64,000 bases of DNA from Dipteris shenzhenensis (lineage: Eukaryota > Polypodiophyta > Polypodiopsida > Gleicheniales). Position numbers and translations under genes: made by a program. Each line of letters begins with the position of its first letter. Positions within the stretch are counted from its first letter, which is position 1. Below are positions 32,607 through 44,652 of the stretch, one piece after another. The DNA is taken from assembly GCA_047967505.1 (NCBI GenBank), contig CM106541.1, one strand, 5' to 3'. The notes under the pieces are model-generated. The model was not told the origin of the DNA and made no database searches. It saw only the letters and a list, made by a program, of their open reading frames with translations.

Positions 32607-35357
32607 AATCTTCAAGAAGCTCACCTGTCTCTGCATTGAGCTTCACATTCTGCTCCAATGGAACAGAGATAGGCTTACAGCCTGTCATCCCATATTTGGA
32701 CAGCATGTCCAAACCATATTGCCTTTGCAACAGCCATATCCCACTCGGGGATCTAATAACCTCAATGCCCAAGAAGTAATGCAGCTCTCCCAAATCCTTC
32801 ATCTCAAATTTCTGCTTCAACAGCAGCTTCACTTCATTAATGTCTGCATCACTATCACCTGTAATAATCAAGTCATCAACATAGATGACTATAAGCACAA
32901 TCCCTCTGTTTGTCCTTTTCACATAAAGTGAAAAATCTGAATTGGAAATCTGAAATCCAATAGTGACAAGATATTGCCCTATCTTGTCTGACCATGCCCT
33001 CGGCGCCTGTTTTAAGCCATACAAGGCTTTGCGCAACCTGCATACAAAATCGGGGTGTGAATTATCCTCATAACCTTCTGGCTGCATCATATAAACCTCT
33101 TCCTGCAAATCACCATGCAAGAAGGCATTTTTCACATCCATCTGATGCAAAGACCATCCCTTTGCAGCAGCCATAGCAATTACTGCTCTCACGGTTGCCA
33201 TCCTTGCAACTGGGCTGAAAGTTTCCTCATAGTCAATGCCATATGTCTGCGCAAAACCTTTGGCAACCAATCTTGCCTTGAACCTGCTAACAGACCCATC
33301 AGCATTGTGCTTTACTTTGTAAACCCACTTGCAGCCAATAGCCTTCTTATCATGAGGCAAAGGCATCAAATCCCAAGTGTGGTTTGCATCCAAGGCAGCC
33401 ATCTCTTCATGCATAGCTGCTTCCCAATTTTTATGCCCTGCTGCATCCTCAAAACATGTGGGCTCTGGCTCCTCTAGAACCTTGACCATATAAGCATAGT
33501 GATGTGCTGTATACCCATCATATCTCAGCCTGTCAACTGGATACTTAATACGAGTGGACCTCCGTACAATTGGATCAGTTACAGGAGTCTTTAAATCATG
33601 CCTGCTTTTCCTTGCACCAGGTGTAACAACAAAAGGAATCCCAAGTTCCTCATCAAGGCTCATTTCAGAGCCGCTTGACTCTCCATCAACATGAGAGCTA
33701 CCAGCAGACACATCAAACACTGGAGCATGGTCTACTTTTTCTTTTCCCTTATGTGATACCTGCACAACACTATCAGGGCTGCCATGTGACGATTCACTAG
33801 ATCTCAATCTCCCTGTCCATGCATTAGATCCACTAGTAGAGGACTCTCTGGGTCCACTCAAGGCTTGAGATTGCTGCTCTGCATTTATTGCAGCATTCCC
33901 ATTTCCTGCATCTGCATCTCCTACCATAACAGTTGGTGCATACCAGCTGCTCATTTCATCAAAAACAACATCTCTGCTCACTTGCATTTTGCGGGTGGAA
34001 GGGTTATAATAGCGATACCCTTTCTGGTGCAGAGCATATCCAATAAAGATGCATTTTTCTACCTTTGGATCCAGCTTTGTTCTCTTCTCATCAGGAACAT
34101 GAACATAAGCTATGCAACCAAATACCTTCAAGTGAGAAATATCTGGTTTTTTGCCTGTATACATTTCTTCAGGCGTCATGCCATGGACAGCTGCAGTGTG
34201 GGTTCTGTTCATAATATAAACAGCAGTTGCTACTGCTTCAGCCCAAAAATAATTAGGCATGTTTTTCTCATTTAGGATTGCCCGTCCTACTTCTGCAATA
34301 TGCCTGTTCTTCCTTTCTGCAACCCCATTTTGCTGAGGGGTAGACCTGCATGAGTACTTCCTTTGAATTCCCTGTTCTTTCAGATATTCACAAAATTCTT
34401 CTGAAAAGTACTCTCCCCCTCCATCAGATCTTAGCACTTTAATATGCACACCTTTCTCTTTTTCAACCATGGCCTTAAAAGCCTTGAAATGGCTGAACAC
34501 TTCACTTTTGTGCTTCATAAAATAAATCCACACCTTCCTAGTGTAGTCATCAATAAACGTCACATAATAATGGCATCCACCAATAGAAGCAGCTTTGGTT
34601 GTCCAAACATCTGAATGGATCTCGAATGGATCACTTCCAAAGGTCTTCTGCTCACCTTAGCATTTTTGGGAAATGCATGTCTGGCCTGCTTACCCATTTG
34701 GCATGCTTCACATACCTTTTGCATTCCCTCAACTCTGAATTTAGGCAAACTTGCAACAATGTTTTTCGTTTGCATAGATTTCAGCCTTTGTATATTCACG
34801 TGCCCAATGTGCTTGTGCCATATCTCAATATCTGCAATGACACCTCTCCCATGCGCAAACATAGCAGCTTTCACCTCAGGCATATCAACATCCAAAGTGA
34901 ACATTCTGCCATTTTTGTTGCCTTTCGCAACCAAGCGGCACTTATTTTTCAAGTCCTCAACAAAGCATCCATCAGGATTAAATCTAACCTGCAGACCTTG
35001 CTCAACCATCTGGCCAACTGAAACCAGGTTCTTAGTGATTTTTTGAACATGAAGTACATCTGCCAAGTACTTCGTTTTGCCATCCTGCATAGCCAATGGC
35101 ACTTTACCAACCTGCGTAATTGGGTGCGTAGTATCATCACCTGTTTCAACATAACCTGGCTTATCCAAATTTCTAACATCATGAAACCACTCACCATGAC
35201 TGGTCATGTGGTTAGAGGCACCTGAATCAACATACCAAACATCATTGCAAGCTGCAGCATCTCCTGACATGGAGTTAACCATATGCTGCATCACAAAAAG
35301 GTGCTCATTTCTGTCGTCACCATGCCCACTTGATGATGCATAGTTGCTTTGCTGCAA
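32607..35357 (-). pseudogene. Copia B pol (protease, integrase, RT), truncated
   Basis: Best preserved retroelement coding in the window. Protease has WYVDSGASNHMT (Asp near 35229). A GAG-pre-integrase segment ends in CEACQMGKQARH. Near 34613-34632 an 11-base near-duplication of ATCCATTC shifts the frame just at the first integrase Asp. From 34563 down, 652 codons are open: integrase (FIDDYTRKVW, RSDGGGEYF, NGVAERKNRHI), linker, and RT with [13 protein letters not shown] (about 33143-33105) and the YVDDLIITG active site (about 32883-32857). It ends in NAETGELLED at the junction with Copia A, so the RNase H and 3' LTR are missing. It could direct no transposition alone. Confidence 0.88.
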
Positions 35358-36245
35358 CTTCCCACTTTTGATGTCATTTTGCTTTTTATAGCATGTATTC
35401 TCCTTGTGTCCAGGCTTTCCACAATAATAGCATTCTGTGCTGCTATTTACTTGCTGGTTCCTTTGCCATGAACCACGGCCTCTTTGGCTCCCCCTGCCTC
35501 TAGAACTACCACGTCCTCCTCCATAGGACTAGTTTTCCTGTTGTTGCTATTGGTTCTGATTTCCTGCACGGCCACCAAAACGGCCTCTTCCTCTACCCCT
35601 GCCTCTACCTGTATTCGAGTAGAAAGCAGTCTCTTGAGAAGTTGAGGTGGCTGAACCACCATTCCTTTGCTCTTCACTCAGCAAGAGAGCAATAAGTTCC
35701 TGAAAATCAGGAAATGTTTCACGGACTCCAATGGATGTCCGAAACTGTGCATAATCTTTCCCAAGACCATTCAAGGTCACGGACACTAAGTCCTCATCAT
35801 CAACAGGTGCTCCAATGGAGGCAAGAGAATCTGCAAAGCCTTTCACCTTCAAGGAATACTCATTTATATTCAGATTTTTCCTTTGCACATTGTGCAACTC
35901 CTGCTTTAGCTGCATCTTTCGTGCTTTGGTATTTGTGCTATACAGCTTCACCAATGTATCCCATGCCTCCTTAGGCGTCTCTACATCCTGTATATGCACA
36001 ATCATAGAATCTGAAATGCTAACAGACAGCCAATACAGGCATTTTCTGGCTTTTTCATGCCATTCTTTAAAGGCCTTCAATTCAGCAGGAGTGGGAGCAG
36101 CACCCAAAACTGGTTCTGCAGTTTCACCACTGATGTACTCCCAAACTCCCTTTCCCATAAGGAAGTTTGTCATCCTGAACTTCCATGCTTGGAAGTTGTT
36201 CTTGTCAAGCTTCTCACTGACAATGGTAGACAGATTCTCAGACAT
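35358..36245 (-). pseudogene. Copia B gag (UBN2-type) with two TAG stops
   Basis: ATG at 36245 (reading SENLSTIVSEKLDKNNFQAW) gives a long gag with GWHE-like EWHEKARKCLYWLSVSIS and LNGLGKDYAQFRTSIGV. It ends in an RG-rich stretch followed by two in-frame TAG codons (about 35544-35546 and 35526-35528), where the related copies have glutamine codons. The frame then continues to a complete CCHC knuckle at 35391-35432, CYYCGKPGHKENTC, and runs on into protease. Without the two stops and the 11-base insertion this would be one polyprotein. Confidence 0.85.
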
Positions 36246-36810
36246 TTTACAAATCATGAATTGCAACAGCAACCTGTAAACACAGCAAATGCCTCACAAG
36301 GGCAAATAGCAAAACTTCTGCAAAGAGCCTCACAGGGGCAGATCTGCAACACTGACGAAAGTGGTATTTCACCACACAGTCACTTCCTAGTGACGATTTT
36401 GCATCAACAGGCAACAGGCATGAATCTGCAACTCCCAATATCTCTGCACACAGGCATACGATGCAATTTCTGTGGCACTTTCCACCGACTAGCCGCGCAA
36501 TGGTCGCACAGCGAAAAACAGGGCCTTTTTCTGAGTGCCTGCGAAGAACTTCCGCCTTCAAAACGGGCCCCGAAACGGCCTCAAATCAAAAAAATAAAGT
36601 CACCAAGGGCTTTGCCCTACCCCGCAGCATATATTGCGCTCTCGCCACACCGCGAAGGGCCTCTCAATCTGAAACAGTGCACTCCTGCACTTCTGGCTGT
36701 GCTACCTGCAGAGATTTGCTCCCAAACTCGAAATAGGAAAGCAACACTGGTCCTCTTACCAGGACACCACAAACTTGGCTTGCTTTCTTGAGCTCCTTAC
36801 CACGAACAAG

Positions 36811-36822
36811 GCTCTGATACCA
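36811..36822 (-). other. Primer-binding site of Copia B
   Basis: The minus strand reads TGGTATCAGAGC, adjacent to the LTR end at 36823, as in the other copies. About 565 bases of leader separate it from the gag start. Confidence 0.9.
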
Positions 36823-37120
36823 TGTAAAGAATAAGGGAGAGAGATAGGAGACTCAAGTTCAGCTTTCTTCACAACACACAAAAGAGAGAGGACACAAGGT
36901 TGGAGGGTGAAGCCTTTCTTCACTTTTGCACACAACAACAATACAGTAGAAGAGGGAAATACCCTATATGTCAAACCCTAGAATACGTGGTTCATATGTG
37001 AACCCAAACCAAAAACATACGTGGTAGTCTAACTACACCACGAGTACAACTAACATAGGCGGTGACATAAATGATAGTCATCCAGGAGATATATCGGGGG
37101 TAGAGCTTGATATCTCAACA
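36823..37120 (-). repeat. Copia B 5' LTR
   Basis: On the minus strand it starts TGTTGAGATATCAAGCTC at 37120 and ends TTCTTTACA at 36823; 298 bases. The first ~20 and last ~30 bases resemble the A/C/D LTRs, but the middle is largely different, so B belongs to a sister family. The flanking 37122-37168 is a scrap of an A-type LTR (GTGGCTCAGTTAGTATGCCA joined to CCCACTATCTTCACA). Confidence 0.85.
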
Positions 37121-37204
37121 CGTGGCTCAGTTAGTATGCCACCTTAGTTATCTCCCACTATCTTCACAGCGACGCCCTCCCTCCCCCCAAAATTAAATTT
37201 TTTT

Positions 37205-37620
37205 TTGGTAATTAAAAAAAATCTAACCTAACCTAACCATCGTACTAATAGTAGTTAAGTTAGTATTAACCTAGGTTAGTTTTAACCTAGGTTAGGTTAG
37301 TTTTAACCTAGGTTAGGTTAGTATTAACCTAGGTTAGTTTTAACCTAGGTTAGGTTAGTTTTAACCTAGGTTAGGTTAGCTTTAACTTTAGGTTAGTTAC
37401 TTGCAGTTATGTTAGTTTAACTATTAGTTAGTTATACTAACTAGACCATTAGGTTAGTTTGATTGTACTAGGTTAGCTCAACTATTTGTGGTTAGTTAGC
37501 TATAGTCAGTTTAACCATAACTAGTTTAGGTTAGCCTAATTGTTAGACATCTAACTAGATAATTAGGTTAGTTAGACTAATTGGGACAGTTAGATCAACT
37601 AAACTGGGTCAGTTACTACC
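37205..37620. repeat. GGTTAG-rich degenerate array with AACCTAGGTT palindromes
   Basis: From about 37208 to 37400 the unit TTTTAACCTAGGTTAGGTTAG recurs with variants, five to six times. AACCTAGGTT is self-complementary, so single strands can form serial hairpins. Beyond 37400 it decays into irregular GTTAG/CTAAC words. It differs from the plant telomere repeat (TTTAGGG). Confidence 0.75.
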
Positions 37621-38187
37621 CCTCAATTGGACTTAAAGTCCATTCACACCAACCTTAAGACCCCCCCCAAAAGGCCAATTTTACCCCTACTTCAACACTT
37701 CGTATCGTGCCCGTTTGGGACCCAAACTGGACCCCGTTTGAACCAAAATTTCACACATGGAAACACACGCTATGGGGCATTTTTCCAGCCCATTGCACAC
37801 CATTTTGACATCCGTAGCACTCGCTCATTTGCACCCCTGTGCGAGCCTCGTTTCACACAAATTCGTTCATATCTTTATGCCATGACCTCCGATTGACGAT
37901 CCGTCTACACCAGCACATTCCCCTACACATGTAGGATAATATTAGGCACATTATTAACACGACGGTCCCTACAAAACTAACACCACTCTCTCCCTCAAAC
38001 AAAATTACATCAACACCTGCACTTGCAACAAAGACGCCCTTCGCAACTCGCCAAATCTGCATGCAACTATGTTCTGACCAATGCCTTCGACTCCAATGCT
38101 CACCAAATCTGCATACAACTCCACTACAACCACCACCCCTAATAATCCTCTACCCCGAATCCCCCCCTGAAAATCAAGAAATTTCTC
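37621..38187 (+). other. Probable 5' leader or LTR remnant of a Gypsy element
   Basis: No coding domain is recognised. It lies directly upstream of a Gypsy gag reading and contains C-rich stretches. The 89-codon frame at 37627-37896 shows no domain. Assignment to the gag element is by position only. Confidence 0.3.
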
Positions 38188-39111
38188 TAACTCCATGCCA
38201 CAACATGGCTGGATGCCATCGCGGACAATGATGGGGATATCGACCTCAATGCAAAGACTGACAATTTCTTTAATCGAAGAAATAATAACAATCAAGGTAG
38301 ACGCCCCTTGGGAAAACTAGAACTTCCCAAATATAATGGTAGGGGAGATCCAACCCGATTCCTCCAGCATTTTGATGCTACATGCCGAGCAGGTGGAGAT
38401 CAATCCCATGAAACCAAGGTGGCTTGGTTTCCCATGGCCTTAATTGATGAAGCGTTTGAATGGTATCTAGACCTTCTAGTTGAACTAAGCAAGATCGAAC
38501 AAGGCCGTTGAAAAGATGTATGCACATACTTGGGCAAAATGAAAAGATTAATTACCAAACGTGACCCATGCCCTGATGCAAAGTACCTCACGGCCTCGTT
38601 CATTGCAGGACTAAGAAAGAAAATCTGAAAGGATATGAAAAAGATTAGCAGCTATGAAACGTTCAGTGCTGCTCATGTGGCAACCATTGACATCGAGGAT
38701 GGCATGATCAACTTTGACACTAGCAGTGATGATGGCAGATCTAGTGCACGAGATAAGCACTCGAAAAAGGGCAAATCAAAGTCCACTACCAAAACATAAA
38801 ATGAAGATCACCTAGAGGCCATGACCATGAAGCTGAAAGAAGACATGATGCAGGCCATGGAACAAAAACTTCACTTGTCTTAGCCACCAACTCAGACATA
38901 TCCATGGTGTGAAAATGTCCACACTGCATGGCCAATCATACAACAAATGAGTGCCCGGTCCTAAGAGCCGAGATCACTGCACAAGCAAATCCATCGCCAA
39001 GGTTGTGGTGCCATATTTGCATCATCGGTGGCCACAATGAAAACAGTTGCACCTTCAACATGTGCAACAACCCGCCTTGACCTCAACAATACCAAGCGAC
39101 ACCCATGCTAG
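38188..39111 (+). pseudogene. Gypsy-type gag remnant with two zinc knuckles, interrupted by Copia C
   Basis: One frame reads DGDIDLNAKTDNFF, then LGKLELPKYNGRGDPTRFLQ, FDATCRAGGDQ and IDEAFEWYLDL, the capsid pattern of Ty3/Gypsy elements ('L..P.Y.G..DP...L..F', 'A..W'). Stops at about 38509 and 38626, and frame changes, follow. Near 38915-38960 another frame gives KCPHCMANHTTNECP, and near 39002-39055 WCHICIIGGHNENSC, two CCHC-type knuckles. The reading ends where the Copia C LTR starts. No pol of this element is present on the far side within the window. Confidence 0.65.
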
Positions 39112-39464
39112 TGTTGAGATATCGATCTCCACTCGTGATATGCCATGGTGACCGTTGTGCATTTATGTTACCGACTTGTTAGTTGCAGATACGATTGGTA
39201 CACCGCCCATGAATAATAGTTGGATGACAGCTATCTCTATGTACTCTAGTTAGTGGCTCAGTTAGTATGCCACCTTAGTTAGCTGAGCTTGGTTTGAGAC
39301 CCACATATAGGGTTCACCTATTCTTTTATACTGAGAGTTCTTTTGGCTTTCACAACTAAGAAGAGGAAAATTGTTTTTAGCCTCCACCTTTGTGTATATT
39401 CCCCCATTTTGTATGTGAGAAAGCTACAAGTGAGACTCCTTCCTTCTCTCCCACTCTCTTCACA
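39112..39464 (+). repeat. Copia C 5' LTR
   Basis: TGTTGAGATATCGATCTCC... to ...CTCTCTTCACA; 353 bases, very similar to the A and D LTRs. The primer-binding site follows at 39465-39476 as TGGTATCAGACC, one base changed from the canonical TGGTATCAGAGC. Confidence 0.9.
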
Positions 39465-40008
39465 TGGTATCAGACCTCGGTTCATGGTAAGGAGCTCAAG
39501 AAAGCAAACCAAGTTCGCGGTGTCCTAGTAAGAGGATCAGTGTTGCTTGCCTTTTTTTTCGAGTTTGGGAGCATATCTCTGTAGGTAGCACAACCAGAAA
39601 GTGCAAGAGTGCACTATCTCATGAGACCCCCTTCGTGGTGTGGCAAGAGGGTAGTATATGCTACAGGACAAGGCAAAGCCCTAGGTGAAATTATTTTTTT
39701 GATTCGAGGCCATTTTGAGGCCCGTTTTGGTAGCGGAAGTTTCCCACAGGCACTTAGGAAAGTGCCCTATTTTTGTTGTGCGACCACTATTCTACAGGTC
39801 GGTGAAAAGTTATCACATAAATTACATCGTATGCCTATGTACAAAGATATTTCGAGTGACAGAATCATTCTTATTTCCTGTTGATGCATAATCATCACTA
39901 GGAAGTGACTATGTGGTCAAATACCACTCTCATTAGTTTTGCAGATTTGCCCTTGTGAGGCAAAAGTTTTGTTTTTTTCAGTGACAGAATATTTTGCATT
40001 GTTCTGTA

Positions 40009-40916
40009 ATGGCATTTGATGCTCTTTCACAGATTGTCACTAAAAAGCTTGACAAGAACAACTTCCAAGCATGGAAGTTTAGAATGATGAATTTCCTTAA
40101 GGGAAAAGGCTATTGGGAGTTCATTACTAGAGCTGAACAAGAACAAGTTATTCCTAATGCTCCCAATCAACAGGAGTTGCAGGCATTTAAAGGCTGGCAT
40201 GAGAGAGCCAAAAAAGTCATGTACTGGCTGTCTATCAGTATTTCAGATTCTATGATTGTGCATATTCAGGATGCAAGCACGCCGAATGAGGCGTGGGATA
40301 CTTTGATAAAAATGTATAGCACAAATACGCAAGCCAGGAAAATGCAGCTCAAGTAGGAGTTGCATAATGTGTATAGAGAAAATATGAGCATCAATGACTA
40401 CCACATCAAGGTGAGAAGATTCTAGATGCACTTGCTTCTATTGGGTCACCAGTGGAAGATGATGATTTAGTTTCTGTGACCTTGAATGGTTTAAGAAAGG
40501 ATTATGCACAATTTCAAACATCCATTGCCATCAGTGAGAATTTTCCTAATTTTGAGGAGTTGATTACTCTTCTAATTTCTGAAGAGTGGAGAAATGGTGG
40601 TGCATCTTCTTCAGGAGGAACTTCAAAAGAAGTTGTCTTCTACTCAAATGCTGGAAGAGGTAGAGGCAGAGGTAGAGCAGGCCGATTTGGAGGCCGTGGA
40701 AAAAATTAGAATATGCAGCAAATTCAAGAAAACCAATCCTATGGAGGAGGACATGGTAACTTTAGAGGCAGGGGGAGCCAAAGAGGTCGTGGTGGATGGC
40801 AGAGAGGCCAAAATGCAAACAGCAATGTTGAATGCTACTAATGTGGTAAAATGGGTCATATGGTTAAAGACTGCTATAAAAAGCAGAATCACATCATGAC
40901 TAGAAAATTGCAGCAA
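40009..40916 (+). pseudogene. Copia C gag, broken
   Basis: ATG 40009 starts AFDALSQIVTKKLDKNNFQAW. A TAG at 40354-40356 stands where copies A and B have CAG. A single-base loss near 40415-40425 shifts the frame. From 40452 the reading DDLVSVTLNGLRKDYAQFQTS continues to an RG-rich end, then a TAG in place of CAG before the zinc knuckle, whose CYxCGKMGHMVKDC also carries a stop (TAA at about 40838-40840). The 86-base insertion of copy A is absent here (LQAFKGWHERAK is continuous). Confidence 0.85.
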
Positions 40917-43242
40917 GGCAATTATGCATCCTCTAGTAGATAGGGTGATGACAAAAATGAGCATCTATTTATGGTGCAACACATGACCAATTCTGTGACA
41001 AGTGCAGAAGAAAGCAATGATGTGTGGTAGGTTGACTCAAGTGCATCAAACTATATGATAGGTCATGCAGAATGGATGCAGGATGCAAGGAAAATGGAAA
41101 GACCAGGATTTGTGGAGACTGGTGATGATACTGCACATCCTATTGTGCAGATTGGTAAAATTCCTTTATCTATGCAAGATGGGAAAAAGAAATACCTATA
41201 TGATGTATTTCATGTCCCGAATATCACCAAGAACCTAGTTTTTGTTGATCGAATGGTTGAGCAGGGCTTGCAGGTCAGATTTAATGCTCATGGATGCTTT
41301 GTTGAGGATATGAAAATTAAAGGTCGCTTGATAGCAAAACGGAAGAATAAGGGCAGGATGTTTACGTTGGATGCGGACATGCCTAAATTAAGTGCAACAA
41401 TGTTTTCACATGGGACTAGTGTAGTTGTAGATATTGATATCTGCCATAAATGCATTGGTCATGTTAATGTACAGCGACTTAAATTAATGCAGGCCTAAAA
41501 TATTATTGCAGGATTGCCTAAATTCAAGGTTGCAGAAATGCATAAGGTATGTGAAGCCTATCAATTTGGAAAATAGGCAAGGAGACCATTTCCTAGACAT
41601 GTTCAAGAGAGTAAGAGGCCATTGGAATTAATCCACTCTGATGTGTGGACTACTAAAGCTACAGCTATTGGAGGCTATCATTATTTTGTCACTTTTATTG
41701 ATGACAACAGCAGAAAAGTTTGGGCGTATTTTATGAAAAATAAAAGTGAAGTGTTTGGGAATTTCAAAGCTTTTAAAGCTATGGTTGAAAAAGAAACAGG
41801 CCTACAAATAAAATGCCTAAGGTCAGATGGAGGGGGAGAGTGCCTCTCAAATGAGTTTGCAAGTTTCTTGCAGGAGCATGGCATAAAGTAGCAATATTCA
41901 TACAATCATACCCCACAGCGAAATGGACTTGCAGAAAGGAAAAACAGACATATTGGAGAGGTATCTTGTGCCATGCTCAACAAAAAAGACCTGCCAGATT
42001 ATTATTGGGCTGAAGCAGTTGCTACAGTAGTCTACATAATGAACAGGTCTCCACTACAGCAATACATGGCATGATGCCAGAGGAGAGGTATGCTGGTAGG
42101 AAACCAGATATTTCTCATTTGAAAGTTTTTGGTTGCATTGCCTATGTTCATGTGCCAAATGAGTTGAGATCCAAGTTGGATCCAAAAGCTGAGAAGTGCA
42201 TCTTTATTGGTTATTCTCTGCAGCAAAAAGGGTATAGATGCTATAACCCTTCTACTCCTAAGTTTATAGTGAGCAGAGATGTTGTTTTTTATGAGATGAA
42301 CAGCTGGTATAAACCAGTAAATGTGATTGATGATGTAGATGCACAAAATGGTAATGCTGCACAGAATTCACAGCAGCAATCAGAAAATATTAGTGGACCT
42401 GTAGTGTCCTCTAGCAATGGTTCACATACTTCACCATGGATAGGCAGATTCAGATTAGGAGGATCTCCTGAAAGCAATGCAGATAGTGGTATGCAAGTAT
42501 CATGAAAAGGAAAAGATAAAGTAGATCAGCCCATGGTTGATGTGAGTGAAGGTCACTCTTATGTGGATGGTGAATCCAATGGCTCAAAACAGAGCCTTGA
42601 TGATGAGTTGGGTATTCCTTCTATTGTTACACCTAGAGTAGGAAGACAAGTGATGTTTTGAGAGCACCTGGTAGTGAGCCTATTTTACGCAGGTCTACCA
42701 GAGCTAGGTATCCTATGGATAGCCTAAAATATGATGCATTTACAGCCATTTACTATGCATATATGGTCAAAGTGATACATGAACCAAAACCCACTACTTT
42801 TGAGCAAGCCATGGGAAAATAAAAATGGGAGAAAGCCATGGATGAAGAAATGGATGCCTTGGAAGCAAATGCTACATGGGAATTGGTGCCTTTGCCTAAA
42901 GACAAGAATGCAATTGGCTGCAAGTGGGTTTATAAGGTGAAGCATAATGCAAATGGTTCTGTGAACAGATACAAGGCAAGATTAGTTGTCAAGGGGTATG
43001 CATAGACATATGGCATTGATTATGAAGAAACATTCAGTCCAGTTGCAAGGATGTAAACCGTAAGAGCAGTCATTGCTATGGCTGCATCAAAGGGATGGTC
43101 TTTACATCAGATGGATGTAAAGAATGCTTTCTTGCATGGTGATTTGCAAGAAGAGGTCTATATGGAGTAGCCACCAGGTTATGTTCATGCTGTTCATCTT
43201 GAGTTTGTTTGCAGGTTGAAGAAAGCTTTGTATGGCTTGAAG
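40917..43242 (+). pseudogene. Copia C pol, broken and 3'-truncated by a Gypsy insertion
   Basis: Protease Asp context WxVDSSASN has a TAG for the tyrosine codon (about 41029). Pre-integrase and integrase blocks follow (HSDVWTTKA, FIDDNSRKVW, RSDGGGEC, NGLAERKNRH) with several stops, and with the same one-base deletion as copy A near 42045-42060. RT keeps [29 protein letters not shown] and LKKALYGLK, but with TAG codons at about 43003-43005 and 43168-43170. It stops at LYGLK, just before the YVDD box, where the Gypsy LTR end TGAAACC begins (43243). RNase H and 3' LTR are absent. Confidence 0.85.
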
Positions 43243-43525
43243 TGAAACCAGAAGGCAATTCTTTTCACACAAATTCACCACCTTAATCAATTGGAGAAGA
43301 AGAGCACAATCACACCACGAGAACAATAGCAGACAAGGTACAATCTCCCCCCCTAGATGAGTGGCTCACGCTTCCTCATCCAGAGTATTTATGATATTCC
43401 ATAAAAGCACCGAGGAGCCAAAATTATCCCTCTCATCCAAAAATGAGGGTTTTGCTTTACATAGCCATCTTAGGTCCCAAAATGAATTATGTCCTTAACA
43501 AAATATATTGCTCAAACTCGCAATA
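43243..43525 (-). repeat. Gypsy element, 3' LTR (partial)
   Basis: The left edge is TGAAACCAGAAGG, so the LTR ends ...GGTTTCA on the minus strand. It matches 47968-48250 closely (for example CAAAATATATTGCTCAAACT near the right limit). At about 43525 it passes directly into integrase coding, so the start of U3 and the end of pol have been deleted together. Confidence 0.75.
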
Positions 43526-44652
43526 AAGGTGACATCTTGATTACTGGCCATTTCTCAACACTCTTCAATCTTCTTTCTCAATCCGAAGAAGTACAAAATC
43601 ACCTTCCTTAAAAAGCATATGTTTTCGTTTCTTATTAGCTTTTTTTGTGTATTTCTCTTGAGCGATTGCAATGGGAACCTCTCTGAGAATATTTTGATAG
43701 TTATGGGTAAATGCATCTACTGCTTCCACTCTATGGGTAAATCGTGTGATAGGAATAGGTAAAACGTTCCCACAGATAATCTCAAAGGGTGCTACTCCAG
43801 TTGTAGAATGAGGAGTATTATTATAAGCATACTGTAAGAGATGAATATATTTGTCCCAAGTCTTTGGTTGACTTCCCGCATAAGCTTTTATCATATCCAA
43901 AATAGTACTGTTTGTAACCTCAGTTTGTCCATTTGATTCTGGATGATTGATTCTGGATGAAAAGCTGATGAGAAGTCTAACTTAGTGCCTAGATTATGAA
44001 ATAATGCAGTCCAGAAGTTACTGCAAAACTTCGAATCTCGATCAGACACTATAGTATTTAGCAAACCATGACTATGCTTGATGAATAAATGTGCAGCTTG
44101 CTGATCTGTTAAAGTCTTCTTGCATGGGATGAAATAAGCTTGCTTACTAAAGCGATCTATTATTGTCCAAATCATATCATTTTGGATTGATGTAGTAGGA
44201 AAACCTATTATGAAATCCATAGATATTTGTTCCCAAGGTTGCATAGGAATAGGCAAAGGCATAAGCAATCCTGGGGTCTTTCCTTTGTAACTCTTGATCT
44301 TCTGACAAGTGATGCATTTGGCTACAAACTTAGCCACATCTTTTCTTATAGTAGGCCAATGAAATTCTCTTGCTATCACTTGTAAAGTGGCAGTCACTCC
44401 CCTATGTCCCATATATGGTGGTTGGTGCATTTCCTCCATTACAATTTGTCTAAAGGGTCGAGTGATGCATAATTTCTTTTGATTAAAGACGTATCCATCA
44501 GTGCATGAATAGTCCAACATAGGATTCCAATTGTTATTCTCTAATTTGTTCCATATATCAGAAAAGTCTGGATCCCCTTGATAAGAATTCTTCATACTTT
44601 CAAAAGGCTGGGATGTGATTAATACTTGGCTTTCTACTAAGAGCATCAGCAA
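43526..44652 (-). pseudogene. Gypsy integrase, frameshifted
   Basis: From 44652 downward the frame reads MEEMHQPPYMGHRGVTATLQ, EFHWPTIRKDVAKFVAKCIT (HHCC zinc-binding head), then ISMDFIIGFP and VSDRDSKFCSNFW (first two acidic residues). At 43933-43960 a perfect 14-base tandem duplication (TTGATTCTGGATGA twice on the plus strand) shifts the frame right at the PES...E block. The second frame (43900-43565) carries GSQPKTWDKYIHLLQYAYNN, FEIICGNVLPIPITR and the C-terminal KEGDFVLLRIEKED. Inserts element DNA in intact relatives; inactive here. Confidence 0.85.

Noticed and set aside
33865-34275. Plus-strand frames across Copia B (also 34599-35046, 36057-36791)
   Set aside because: They are antisense shadows of Copia B coding or leader, without domains.
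32607-34563. 652-codon open frame as a host gene
   Set aside because: It carries Copia integrase and RT motifs in element order and is continuous with a Copia gag, primer-binding site and LTR on the same strand.
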